Under the pieces are notes generated by a model, which did not search any database, was not told the origin of the DNA, and was given only the letters and a program-made list of their open reading frames with translations. A DNA stretch of 64,000 nucleotides from Ampullaceana balthica (taxonomy: Eukaryota; Mollusca; Gastropoda; Lymnaeidae), in the NCBI GenBank assembly GCA_944989445.1, contig CALYLW010000700.1, forward strand, positions 64,501 through 128,500, read 5' to 3'. The first letter of the stretch is position 1; every line of letters begins with the position of its first letter. This document shows, piece after piece, positions 22,969 through 34,600 of the stretch. The position numbers were made by a program, and so were the translations under genes.

Positions 22969-23763
22969 AAATACAACACAAATATAATCTAATAAAACCC
23001 TCAGATAGACATAGGTATAAGAAATACCACACAAATATAATCTAATAAAACCCTCAGATAGACATAGGTATAAGAAATACAACACAAATATAATCTAATA
23101 AAACCCTCAGATAGACATAGGTATAAGAAATACAACACAAATATAATCTAATAAAACCCTCAGATAGACATAGGTATAAGAAATACAACACAAATATAAT
23201 CTAATAAAACCCTCAGATAGACATAGGTATAAGAAATACAACACAAATATAATCTAATAAAACCCTCAGATAGACATAGGTATAAGAAATACAACACAAA
23301 TATAATCTAATAAAACCCTCAGATAGACATAGGTATAAGAAATACAACACAAATATAATCTAATAAAACCCTCAGATAGACATAGGTATAAGAAATACAA
23401 CACAAATATAATCTAATAAAACCCTCAGATAGACATAGGTATAAGAAATACAACACAAATATAATCTAATAAAACCCTCAGATAGACATAGGTATAAGAA
23501 ATACAACACAAATATAATCTAATAAAACCCTCAGATAGACATAGGTATAAGAAATACAACACAAATATAATCTAATAAAACCCTCAGATAGACATAGGTA
23601 TAAGAAATACAACACAAATATAATCTAATAAAACCCTCAGATAGACATAGGTATAAGAAATACAACACAAATATAATCTAATAAAACCCTCAGATAGACA
23701 TAGGTATAAGAAATACAACACAAATATAATCTAATAAAACCCTCAGATAGACATAGGGATAAA
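22969..23763. repeat. 53-bp minisatellite, about 15 copies
   Basis: Nearly identical units include CACAAATATAATCTAATAAA, CCCTCAGATAGACATAGG and TATAAGAAATAC. A single diverged version of the same unit occurs in the related LINE remnant at about 54236-54290, so the array arose by local amplification inside a dispersed repeat. Very low variation among copies suggests recent expansion or homogenisation. Confidence 0.97.
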
Positions 23764-23990
23764 CAACACTCTTCTTATTCTTTATGCAACAACAAACACA
23801 TAAAAATTCTCTCTCAATGTCGGACGTGGAATTGGTTGCCTCTGGAAACCAAGAAAACCAACACTTTATCAACATGTAAAACTCTAATAAAATGCAAAAC
23901 TATATACAAATCATGGATAAGCGTAGGACGCAATATTCTTCTGTATAGAAGGAGCGTCTTTAACAAATTAGATAAGATGGCCCATAATTG
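23764..23990 (+). pseudogene. LINE reverse-transcriptase C-terminal remnant and 3' end (family Z, copy 1)
   Basis: An ATG-less plus frame encodes ILSQCRTWNWLPLETKK, then KTLIKC. The pattern of an aromatic-Asn-x-Leu-Pro stretch followed by a short helix-like segment is typical of the last part of many non-LTR retrotransposon proteins. The same pattern is seen at 26.63 kb (WNGLPEQ...TTLI). The 3' side carries CTGTATAGAAGGAGCGTCT, shared with the 26.7 kb copy and the SINE-like tails. Strongly 5'-truncated. Confidence 0.6.
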
Positions 23991-24405
23991 AAATTTTTAG
24001 CTGAGAAGATGGCACAAATATAGCTGAGATATTCTTATTTTTTATTCTTAACCGTGTGGTCATATTCCGTTCCTATGTTCTGTTTTTTAACAAGATTTAA
24101 AAGCAAGACAAAGCAGTTTGGGGACAAAGAGCATCCGGCAATGATTATACCTGAACGTTTGACTTGTCAACTTCATTTGTCCGACACTGGCCGACATTAA
24201 CTAACACAAAAAGCAAGTTTCAAAAACCATGTTTGCCCTATAGAACAACAGATTATAATGACTTCAGTGTTTGAAAACATTAAAACAAAACAACCAGATC
24301 TCGCAACTTACATGCCTAACATATTACACCTCCCATTCAAAGTTACTTTTATTGTTGTAAATGTAGAGTAAAACCTGCCCCCTCATGACACAACGATATG
24401 TAAAG
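23991..24405. other. Spacer, no gene recognised
   Basis: No recognisable feature. Confidence 0.55.
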
Positions 24406-24593
24406 CAGTGGCGTATTGTTTTGGGAAAGGGGTACATATGTTCCCTGTCACAAAGGTACATGAGCGGCAAAATGAGGCTTACAGCGTCACATTACATTAC
24501 AATAAGTAAACAATGATTAAAATAATTAAAAGGGTTTAGGGCTCCAAATTTATTGTTTTGCCCCCAGCGAAAAATATCCTAGCTTCGCCTCTG
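24406..24593. mobile_element. hAT-like miniature element, 188 bp
   Basis: Starts CAGTGGCGTATTGTTTTGGG and ends ATCCTAGCTTCGCCTCTG. The ends are imperfect inverted repeats of the CAGNGGCG type. Flanks ATGTAAAG (left) and ATCTCAAG (right) agree at 6 of 8 positions, consistent with an aged 8-bp target-site duplication. Too short to encode transposase. Confidence 0.75.
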
Positions 24594-26609
24594 ATCTCAA
24601 GAGAATTTTGAAAATTGAAAAACGTGCAGTTTCTCGTCATTGTATGTTGTGCCATTTCCGCTTTTAACAAAAAAATGAGGAAACAAAGAGAGAGTTAAGA
24701 TCAAGTATTCCAAGATGTCTTTTTTATTTCTTCTATTTGTTCACGCCGAAAGGGCGATGAAGAAACAACAGACTTGTTCTCAATGTTATAGAGATAAACT
24801 GTGTTTACTTTAATATATACAAGTTACGCAGTGTGACATTTAAAACATCAGTTGCGAACAGTCGGCTTCGTCTTAAAACGCCTCTTAATATCATTCATTC
24901 CATGCGTTATGCATGAAGGGCTAATAATAAGTCAAACGATTCATTTCAAGGCTATTTTCCTAGCTCTGAACTAGAATTGCAAAGGATCGGGAAGTTTCCT
25001 TGAAAACCTTTTATTGCGACTACTCTAGACTGTTTAACAAATAGTTGTTCGTATAACCCATCATGTCTACCCAACAACGACGAAAATTTAATGATGAAAT
25101 TAAATTAAATAAAAACCTTTTTTGCTTGAATATTTCCCTTTGCAAACGTTTATTTTAAAGTTACTTTTATGAATTTTATTTAATCATAAATGGAAGCGTT
25201 AATGCTCGCTAAATCTACTTGAAAACTTACCACCTCCTTTGTATCGAGCGTCTGGTCTCAATCGCGATATCCCAAAATGAAATTATATATTTATATATCC
25301 GTATACTTGACAATACTACTGGCAGAAATGAAATGGGGAAAGCTCAAAAACATGGATGGACCAACCAGAGACAACCATATCTTATAGGTACTTCTCCAAC
25401 CACTGATGTCCAGCTGAGAATGTGAAGATTAGATCACAAACAAACCCATCATGTCTGAACGGTCACCCGACGGTCAGACTCAGACCTCTCATCAAACGGA
25501 GAACAGCGGCAGAGTCCAAGCGATGAGTTAAAATAAGCTTAATTCATTTATTACAGTTCAATTATTTTGTGCAACAGCAGAGCCGCTAAGAATATGAATA
25601 ACACCATTGTATGGCAAAGATGGCCAAAAAAAACAACACTTAGGTAATGAACTTTTTTTATTGTGCCCTGATACATTCCGGCCACAACGTTTTGAGAACC
25701 ATCCTTTTTCCCCCCCACAAAATAAAAACCCGTTGTCGTTGTTATTCTTGAACTATAAAGAAAATGTGAGGGGTTGTGGCAGTGATGGTATCTAAAAATC
25801 TTGGCCAACTCAAGGGCAAGCAACTGCTGGCTATGGTTAAACAAGAACGGGTTGAACCCCCCTCCCCCAAACAAATCTAAAATCTCGTTGGAATTTATGC
25901 CAATATCAAGTTTTGAAAGTTTGATCAGCTGTGGGCAGGGGTGGGAGGAGGTGAAAGCGAAATGCCTGGCCAGCCAGTAGAGGTCCAAACCGAGTGTGTA
26001 AACACTGCTGGACCTCGCCAGTCATCTCGTTATGAGGACGTGGTTGGGGAGGTTTCGTGTCTAACGGGTGGTACTGAAGGATTGGTTGTGGGTGGGGGGG
26101 GGACTAATAGGGAGGGACACGTGTTATGATAGTTACCCGTGAAATTCTCGGAAGGTCTTCAACTTAACGAAGAAAACATAGAAGTTCACTGCCTTATCAG
26201 TTAAGTTGTATATTCTCAGGAGTACACATTTCATTTCTGAGAGACATTTATCAAAGGACGAAGAGAAAGGCTAACATAATTCGCTTCCTGCAGCGTTTGG
26301 CGCCTAGAAGAAATGTCGACAGAGGGAAAACTTTGGGAAGTCGATTGTCAAAGGTCGTTTTGGCAGGGAATGTGCAGGTGGTAGGTGGTCGACTCTGAGG
26401 AGGATTGGAACATATACCATGAGCTTGTGTCGTGGAATATGACTTAGTCGTGAGCCGGACCGAGGTAACGTCTGTTAGAAGGGGTGAGTTATCCTGGCTG
26501 GATGTCTGAAGTCGGGGCTGACGCCACGGAGTCACCAGAGTTGTTAGGGCAAGGGGCCGCCGGGGGGGAGCGGGTGGGAGATGCATGCCAGCCAGGGCTG
26601 GGATACATG
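24594..26609. other. Spacer, no convincing gene
   Basis: The longest open frame is 145 codons on the minus strand (25551-25988). It has no domain I recognise, sits in locally biased sequence and has no visible splice partners. A G-rich tract lies at 26.04-26.11 kb. Confidence 0.5.
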
Positions 26610-26770
26610 TGGTGCTGGTCGGTCTGGCGTTCGGGCGTGGAATGGGTTGCCTGAACAAGCCAGGACAATCAACATACTATCAATATGCACGACTCTAATA
26701 ATAGTCCAAGACTAGACATCTCCGGTAAAGAAGGAGCGTCTGTAATGTATGTCTAAGATAAGGTAAAAGG
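26610..26770 (+). pseudogene. LINE 3' end remnant (family Z, copy 3)
   Basis: A plus frame reads WNGLPEQARTINILSICTTL before ending, aligning with the 23.8 kb copy (WNWLPLETKKTNTLSTCKTL). It is followed by AAGAAGGAGCGTCT, the shared 3' landmark, and a GATAAGG-type tail. The upstream 300-400 bp do not align with the other copies, so only the end of the element is present. Confidence 0.6.
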
Positions 26771-27865
26771 TGACTGGTATTTTAGATACACTACTTGTTG
26801 CCGTAGACCTTAGATAGAGTAACAGTTTATCTTTCTGAAAGACCTTCACACCTTCTAGCAACAATGGAACGCCAGTAATTTAAGGTCTTCTTTAAATAGT
26901 TTAGAAGCTATTAAGAGATATGCATTTATCAGATGTTAATGGATTAAAATGATAATCTTTTAGAAATTAAATGTTTGTAGCAACACAGCCCGCCGCTACA
27001 TGTGTGCAATTTCGTTTTTAATCACACGATTTCACAAGCTGGCGTTAAAATGACATATCAAAATCTAATAAAGAACAACAAAAAAAAGCTAGAAGACATT
27101 TTGAAACCAGAATTAAACTAATCGCATTATGATCCAAGCTCACAATCTTTCTCTAGCTCAAAAGAATTTTTTTTTAAAGATCCTTTTATGAAAAACATCT
27201 TAAAGAAAGGAGCTTTTCAAATCTCTAAATAGCTATCTCCTGGTCTGAGACCCTCTTTTTGTTATAATCGTTGAAGTCCGTTTAATCCAAAGTCCACGGA
27301 TGTCAAGCACAATGACAGAGCCAGGCGAAATGCTACAGAGAGACGGGCAAACACTGGGGGGGGGGTTTCGGACAAACAAACACGCGGACAAACAGTCTAG
27401 AGACGAAAATATTCGGGCGAGTGCATTGGCAGGTCAAGGTCGGCAGGGGCGCATGAAGAATTGGACATTTTGTCCGAAATAACTGATTGGAACTGAACGG
27501 AAATGTGCCCTGAAGACCACCATTAATTTATCTCGAGAATTTGACATAATTAAATTATATGATTCAGTGTTACGATACTCAAAGATAATAATAGTTGCCC
27601 CCTACCCCCACATTCTCCATATTTAGTACCAGAAAATAGGGCAAGGTAAATTTTTTCATTAACAGAAAGTTCTTTGAAATAAATCCCGGAAATTTCACGC
27701 TGCAGTTGGAGCGGCCATTGTGGCTTGCTTCAGGTTAAACGGAAGCACAACTCCAAACCTCTAGATTTAAGCATCGACTCAATCAGTCGAAAACCATCAA
27801 AGAAATCTCAGCGGCAATGGGAAATGACAGTTTCAGAGAACCATAACAAAAACACAATGCAATGT
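26771..27865. other. Spacer, no gene recognised
   Basis: AT-rich; short plus frames carry no motif. Confidence 0.55.
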
Positions 27866-28062
27866 ACAAACACAGACGGACACGCACGCACAGACAGGAC
27901 AGACACACATCCACAGACAGGACAGACACACTACATTCACAGACAGGTACACTACATTCACAGACAGACAGGACAGACACACACAACACTCACAGCCAGA
28001 CAGACAGGACGGACACACACACACAGACAGACAGGACGGACACACACACACATTCACAGTGG
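27866..28062. repeat. CAGA/CA-rich microsatellite
   Basis: Irregular CAGACAGGACAGACACACA repetition. It keeps frames open on both strands and forms the N-terminal part of the long artefactual plus frame running into the 42-bp array. Confidence 0.93.
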
Positions 28063-28141
28063 GGCTTCCAAAAATATATTGTTTACTCCACTTGACGATA
28101 GACATATACTAATTGCTATATCATTTATGGCACTTACCGGT

Positions 28142-30135
28142 AGCACTCTACATATGGATATATCATTTACCTCACTTGACAGTAGCACTCTACATATGGA
28201 TATATCATTTACCTCACTTGACAGTAGCACTCTCCATATGGATATATCATTTACCTCACTTGACAGTAGCACTCTCCATATGGATATATCACTTACCTCA
28301 CTTGACGGTAGCACTCTCCATATTGATATATCATTTACCTCATTTGACGGTAGCACTCTACATATGGATATATCATTTACCTCACTTGACAGTAGCACTT
28401 TACATATGGATATATCATTTACCTCATTTGACGGTAGCACTCTACATATGGATATATCATTTACCTCACTTGACAGTAGCACTCTACATATTGATATATC
28501 ATTTACCTCATTTGACGGTAGCACTCTACATATGGATATATCATTTACCTCACTTGACAGTAGCACTCTACATATGGATATATCATTTACCTCACTTGAC
28601 AGTAGCACTCTACATATGGATATATCATTTACCTCACTTGACAGTAGCACTCTCCATATGGATATATCATTTACCTCACTTGACAGTAGCACTCTACATA
28701 TGGATATATCATTTACCTCACTTGACAGTAGCACTCTACATATGAATATATCATTTACCTCACTTGACAGTAGCACTCTCCATATGGATATATCATTTAC
28801 CTCACTTGACAGTAGCACTCTACATATGGATATATCATTTACCTCACTTGACAGTAGCACTCTCCATATGGATATATCATTTACCTCACTTGACGGTAGC
28901 ACTCTACATATGGATATATCATTTACCTCACTTGACAGTAGCACTCTACATATGGATATATCATTTACCTCACTTGACGGTAGCACTCTACATATGGATA
29001 TATCATTTACCTCACTTGACGGTAGCACTCTACATATGGATATATCATTTACCTCACTTGACGGTAGCACTCTACATATGGATATATCATTTACCTCACT
29101 TGACAGTAGCACTCTACATATGGATATATCATTTACCTCACTTGACAGTAGCACTCTACATATGGATATATCATTTACCTCACTTGACGGTAGCACTCTA
29201 CATATGGATATATCATTTACCTCACTTGACAGTAGCACTCTACATATGGATATATCATTTACCTCACTTGACGGTAGCACTCTACATATGGATATATCAT
29301 TTACCTCACTTGACAGTAGCACTCTACATAGGGATATATCATTTACCTCACTTGACAGTAGCACTCTACATATGGATATATCATTTACCTCACTTGACGG
29401 TAGCACTCTACATATGGATATATCATTTACCTCACTTGACAGTAGCACTCTCCATATGGATATATCATTTACCTCACTTGACAGTAGCACTCTAGATATG
29501 GATATATCATTTACCTCACTTGACGGTAGCACTCTACATATGGATATATCATTTACCTCACTTGACAGTAGCACTCTCCGTATGGATATATCATTTACCT
29601 CACTTGACAGTAGCACTCTACATATGGATATATCATTTACCTCACTTGACAGTAGCACTCTCCATATGGATATATCATTTACCTCACTTGACAGTAGCAC
29701 TCTACATATGGATATATCATTTACCTCACTTGACAGTAGCACTCTACATATGGATATATCATTTACCTCACTTGACAGTAGCACTCTACATATGGATATA
29801 TCATTTACCTCACTTGACGGTAGCACTCTACATATGGATATATCATTTACCTCATTTGACAGTAGCACTCTACATATGGATATATCATTTACCTCACTTG
29901 ACGGTAGCACTCTACATATGGATATATCATTTACCTCACTTGACGGTAGCACTCTACATATGGATATATCATTTACCTAACTTGACGGTAGCACTCTCCA
30001 TATGGACATATCATTTACCTCACTTGACGGTAGCACTCTACATATGGACATATCATTTACCTCACTTGACGGTAGCACTCTACATATGGATATATCCTTT
30101 ATGTGCTCCACTTGACGGTATCACTCGACATATGG
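28142..30135. repeat. 42-bp minisatellite, about 47 copies
   Basis: The unit contains TAGCACTCTACATATGGATA, then TATCATTTACCTCACTTGAC. Three positions vary repeatedly: CTA/CTC, CACTT/CATTT and GACAG/GACGG. Each unit has a CATATG site and a GATATATC palindrome. As 42 is divisible by 3, open frames of up to 751 codons (plus) and 632 codons (minus) arise. The common variants are replacement changes in one plus frame and silent in another, with no frame favoured, so there is no sign of selection on protein. The edges are degenerate units (from about 28075, and to about 30160). Confidence 0.97.
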
Positions 30136-30200
30136 ATATATCACACATCTTTCTTGACGGGAAAGCGATAACTATCATTATACATAATTCCCGTCTTCTG

Positions 30201-30846
30201 TATGTATGTATGTATGTATGTATGTATGTATGTATGTATGTATGTATGTATGTATGTATGTATGTATGTATGTATGTATGTATGTATGTATGTATGTATG
30301 TATGTATGTATGTATGTATGTATGTATGTATGTATGTATGTATGTATGTATGTATGTATGTATGTATGTATGTATGTATGTATGTATGTATGTATGTATG
30401 TATGTATGTATGTATGTATGTATGTATGTATGTATGTATGTATGTATGTATGTATGTATGTATGTATGTATGTATGTATGTATGTATGTATGTATGTATG
30501 TATGTATGTATGTATGTATGTATGTATGTATGTATGTATGTATGTATGTATGTATGTATGTATGTATGTATGTATGTATGTATGTATGTATGTATGTATG
30601 TATGTATGTATGTATGTATGTATGTATGTATGTATGTATGTATGTATGTATGTATGTATGTATGTATGTATGTATGTATGTATGTATGTATGTATGTATG
30701 TATGTATGTATGTATGTATGTATGTATGTATGTATGTATGTATGTATGTATGTATGTATGTATGTATGTATGTATGTATGTATGTATGTATGTATGTATG
30801 TATGTATGTATGTATGTATGTATGTATGTATGTATGTATGTATGTA

Positions 30847-30909
<63 letters not shown>

Positions 30910-30956
30910 ATGTATGTATGTATGTATGTATGTATGTATGTATGTGTGTGTGTGTT
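30201..30956. repeat. TATG microsatellite with internal TG tract, about 750 bp
   Basis: Pure TATG repetition runs from 30201 to about 30852, then a TG dinucleotide run of about 40 bp, more TATG to about 30944, then TG. It is open in all three forward frames as CMYV repeats. The true length may differ from the assembly because such tracts collapse or expand. Confidence 0.99.
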
Positions 30957-33405
30957 TGGATGTAACGCTATACTAATTTTAGAAAGCAGCGCACCAAATT
31001 ACTGCACCAATGCATCAAAAGGTGTGCAAATTAAAGATGCGCTGTAAAAAAATATTATATGGCGTCATTGTTTTAGCTCATATATTTTGGAAATGAGAAC
31101 AATGTAAAAAGAGGATTTGATGATGGTTAATTATAAAATAAAAAAAACAAAGGGGAACAACACCTATTATAAAATACTTTGTGTACATTTCAGAAAGTTT
31201 CATATTTCGTATTTTTCAAACAAGGACAAGTTAGTTGGGCTTTTAAAAAAAAGGTCGGCGCCGTAGGCGCCCTAAAAAAGTGCATTTTTTCAAAATAAAT
31301 ATATTTCAGCTGAAAACTTCCGTCATTTTTGACGGGTGATACGCTAGTTATTATAATAATTAGCTAGATATCGCGTGCTAGGACAGCAGATAAAACGATA
31401 TTGGGGAAAAAATAACAAATGTTGTTTTAAAAAAATGTGAATACTGTTCTATCTTAGATCTAGATTCTAGAGTATTAATATTTCTGATGTATTTGATAGA
31501 TCTAGATAGTTACATAAGGATGTATTCATCAAAGCTTTTTTTCACAAGTAAATCTTTTGATTTATAATTTTTTTCTTCTAATTATGTACCTTTAAATAAT
31601 GGAAATTTGCTTGGATACACAAATGACATTTGAAAGCAGATAAGAAAACCACATCTAAATATTTATATTCAATTATAAATTTAAAAAAATAATTATTCAT
31701 TGTAGCTATACATTTCTACTTTGTGAAGCGAGAGTATTTTGTCTTTGTGAAAAGACCTCTTGAGAATTTAAATGTTAAATGGCATTATTAGTGAGAAACC
31801 GTAACAAAAAATACATTTTAAAAAAAAATTATTAAAAAAATATATTATATTTTTTTTTAGTTGCTTGGATCTTAGCTCAATTATAAAATGAAGAAAGAAA
31901 GTAATGTGAGAAATGGGACATATGATTTTTGTTTTACAAATTCGCGGTCCTCAATACTAGTCACTACGATTTGAAGGCAAACTTCTTTCATTTTCCTTAA
32001 TTCCCCCCTTTTGTTCCCACTTTGCACCGTTGCACAGGCTTATACCTAGCCAACACAAGGCAGTGTTAATCAGTTTATCCATAGAATCAAAGTTAATACA
32101 ATGGGCATCCCAGGTATTAAAGAAAAAGTTGGAAACTGACCAATCAGCGTAAGGCTCGAGAGAGTGTTTACTTTCATGTGACCACAACGAGGCTTGCACT
32201 AGACGTCTGTTTACAGTAGTCCAACTTGGCAAACATCACCTGAAAGTTAACCACATTCACGTCGATTGCCCACTTTGTTTTCCCCGCTTAACGCTCTCTA
32301 TTTTGAAACAACCCTTTCCAGTTTTGAATTTCTAATTTTCATATTTTTAAACACTTTTTGTACTTGGAAATTATCTTAAATGATCCACACACTCTAAAAC
32401 TTTCAATTTCGTTTATAACAATAATACAAACTCAGCAGTGCTCGATATTTAACAAAAACTCTAACTTCAGCGATGGTGAAAGTGAATAAAACCTCTTCCT
32501 ATAGTTTTGTGACAAACACATTTTTACATCTATAATAGTTTATCCTCCCCCCCCCCACCACACACTCACACTTGTATTCAGGTTCAATGCTTTTAAAAAT
32601 CGCATTGTATAGGCTAAATATATAGATAATACGTTTTTGGCACTCGAACCTTAAACACAGCAATTTTTGCGGTTTTCTATGCCCATGAAATGGTTGCATA
32701 AAGAATAGCGCCATTTAACTCCTTCCGGTTTAGATATAAAGGTATAACCTACAACAGCCTCACAACATTCTACAACACATGCTCCTTGAAATTTAAAAAC
32801 AGTGGCTGGGAATCGTAAATTTAAGAAATTCTCATACATGAAATTTAAAAAAAATTATAATAATTATAATTGTTTAAAAACATGTTTGGAAACTATGTGG
32901 CGTATTCATCTCATGGTTTATAGGTGGGGAAGGGAGAAGGTACGGAGGGAATCAGGGTACTATGCCTTCACCATACCCCAGCGGATGATCCGGAAATTAT
33001 TTTCCCTTATCGGTGGCTGGGAAATTTTGGACAGACAATGTGGCATGTGGTCGGATCATTCTTTGCTTAAGCCCGCATCAAACTTTGCATGACAGATTTT
33101 TATCGTGCGCTCGACCAAATCAAGCCAACATCAGACCAAGTCCGATTATTAGACGGTTTTAGCACCTGTCTGTTAGCGTGCATATACAATCAGTGGCGTT
33201 CAGAGCTCGCTGTTTTCACGCTTCGTGTGCAAATCAAAGATCACAGAGGTCACTGCAATAAGGTCACAGAGGACAGTGAGATAGAGGCCAATCATGTTTA
33301 CAAACAGTCATAAGCAAACAAGTAACGAAATGAACAATGAAATACATTAATTTATTGTCGTTTTAGTTATTTCAGACAATAATAAATCAAATATAGACTT
33401 TGCCA
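30957..33405. other. AT-rich spacer, no gene recognised
   Basis: Includes a small GGCGCC-GTA-GGCGCC inverted motif near 31257-31271 and A/T-homopolymer-rich stretches at 31.8 kb. Open frames of up to 96 codons lack motifs. Confidence 0.55.
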
Positions 33406-33536
33406 ACTAAAAACGTGGGGCGGGTGTTTGGTATAAAAATTAAAGATTTATAATGGCAAAAAAAGATATCTATAAGTGAGAGAATGAGTGAACCGCATAT
33501 GTAAAACCTCATAAGCGCCCACCCAACGTTTTTAGT
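33406..33536. mobile_element. Small inverted-repeat element, 131 bp
   Basis: The left end ACTAAAAACGTGGGGCGGG and right end CCCACCCAACGTTTTTAGT are inverted repeats of about 20 bp. One arm is also found at 2.32 kb. I saw no obvious target-site duplication. Probably a miniature DNA transposon or foldback element. Confidence 0.6.
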
Positions 33537-33674
33537 CATGTTATAGGAAAGTACTTGGACTTATTAGTTTTAAATTATTTTCTTCTTTTTAGTACACTTA
33601 TAAAAACGTGGTTTTTAAACATCTTTTTTTACCTCTATTTATTGTCTTTGGTAAGGAAAGGTGTCTAAGCTTGG

Positions 33675-33960
33675 AGAGTCTATCTGGACATGGAGGGCCT
33701 GTCTGGACATGTAGGATTTGTCAGGAGATGGAGGGTCTGTCTGGACATAGAGGGTCTAGCTGGACATGGTGGGTCTGCCTGGACATGGTGGGTCTGTATG
33801 GACATGGTGGGTCTGTATGGACTGGTTGGTCCGTCTGGACATGGATGGTCTGTCTGGACATGATGGGTCTTTCTGGACATGGTGGTTCTATGTGGATATG
33901 GAGTGTCTGTCTGGAAACGTTTTGTCTGTCTGAACATAGGGTGTCTGTCTGGACATGGAG
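33675..33960. repeat. 18-19-bp minisatellite, about 15 copies
   Basis: Degenerate units of GGACATGGTGGGTCTGTCT. Open frames of 102-132 codons on both strands come from this array. Confidence 0.93.
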
Positions 33961-34086
33961 GGGCATTTTCTTGTTGGACACAAGGTGGAGCCATGCTCGG
34001 CTGTAAAGTCCATCTATTGTCAGTTCCATTTTTTGAGCGCTATATCGTGTTTAGTTAGCGTCTTGTTAAATCAGAACGTATCGTTA

Positions 34087-34600
34087 AGGGCCGTCCATGA
34101 CGCGATCTATGTCGTTTTCCTCCCACCCCTTTCCCTGCTCCCTCGTCACACGTCGTCACAAAAAATTTACCCAAAAAAAAATAATATAAAAAGTATTAAT
34201 AAAAAAAAATAATAATAATAAATATGATGTCACGAGCTCCCCCCCCCACCAAACCCCTAAAAGCCGTGTTTGAAAATGAGTATGTTTCAAATCACCTTAT
34301 TATAATATAAGTATTATTTAGTGTATGTAACGCTGCACTCTAATATCGTGAAACGCGTGAAATCATTTAAAACGGCATTAAATAAATTGTAATCATCAAT
34401 AATTTAGCGTTTCTATGTGACGGCACAGATCATAAACACCACCCTCACCATCGTCACACATCGCCACAAATGTATCAACCTCCCCCAGCAGGTGCGTGTT
34501 GTCAGCTTTTTTGTGTGGAGACAACATAGAAATATTGTTTGGAGGTTAAGTATCGGTGCCTACCGTCGCTTTCAATGGTTTCATTATGACGTCATTTATT
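34087..34600. mobile_element. GGGGCCGTCC-family element, subfamily 2 (approximate ends)
   Basis: Begins AGGGCCGTCCATGACGCG after TTA. The interior has CTCGTCACACGTCGTCACA, an A-rich tract and GAGTATGTTTCAAATCAC. The last, with TAATATCGTGAAACGCG, matches the interior of the 62.65 kb copy. The right end is unclear; a GACGTCATTTATTG motif at about 34.59 kb may mark it. Non-coding. Confidence 0.55.

Noticed and set aside
25551..25988. 145-codon minus-strand frame
   Set aside because: No recognisable domain, no splice context, biased composition; a frame this long is not surprising in 64 kb.
26251..26658. 135-codon proline-rich minus-strand frame
   Set aside because: Its end overlaps the antisense of a LINE 3' end, and the rest is GC-rich sequence without a domain.
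28054..29952. 632-codon minus-strand open frame
   Set aside because: Mirror of the same 42-bp array; no start context, signal or domain.
27725..29980. 751-codon plus-strand open frame with 14-residue repeats
   Set aside because: It is the 42-bp minisatellite read in frame, preceded by a CAGA-rich microsatellite. Equally long frames exist in another plus frame and on the minus strand, and variants show no protected frame.
29520..31047. Open frames of CMYV repeats
   Set aside because: TATG microsatellite translation, open in all three forward frames.
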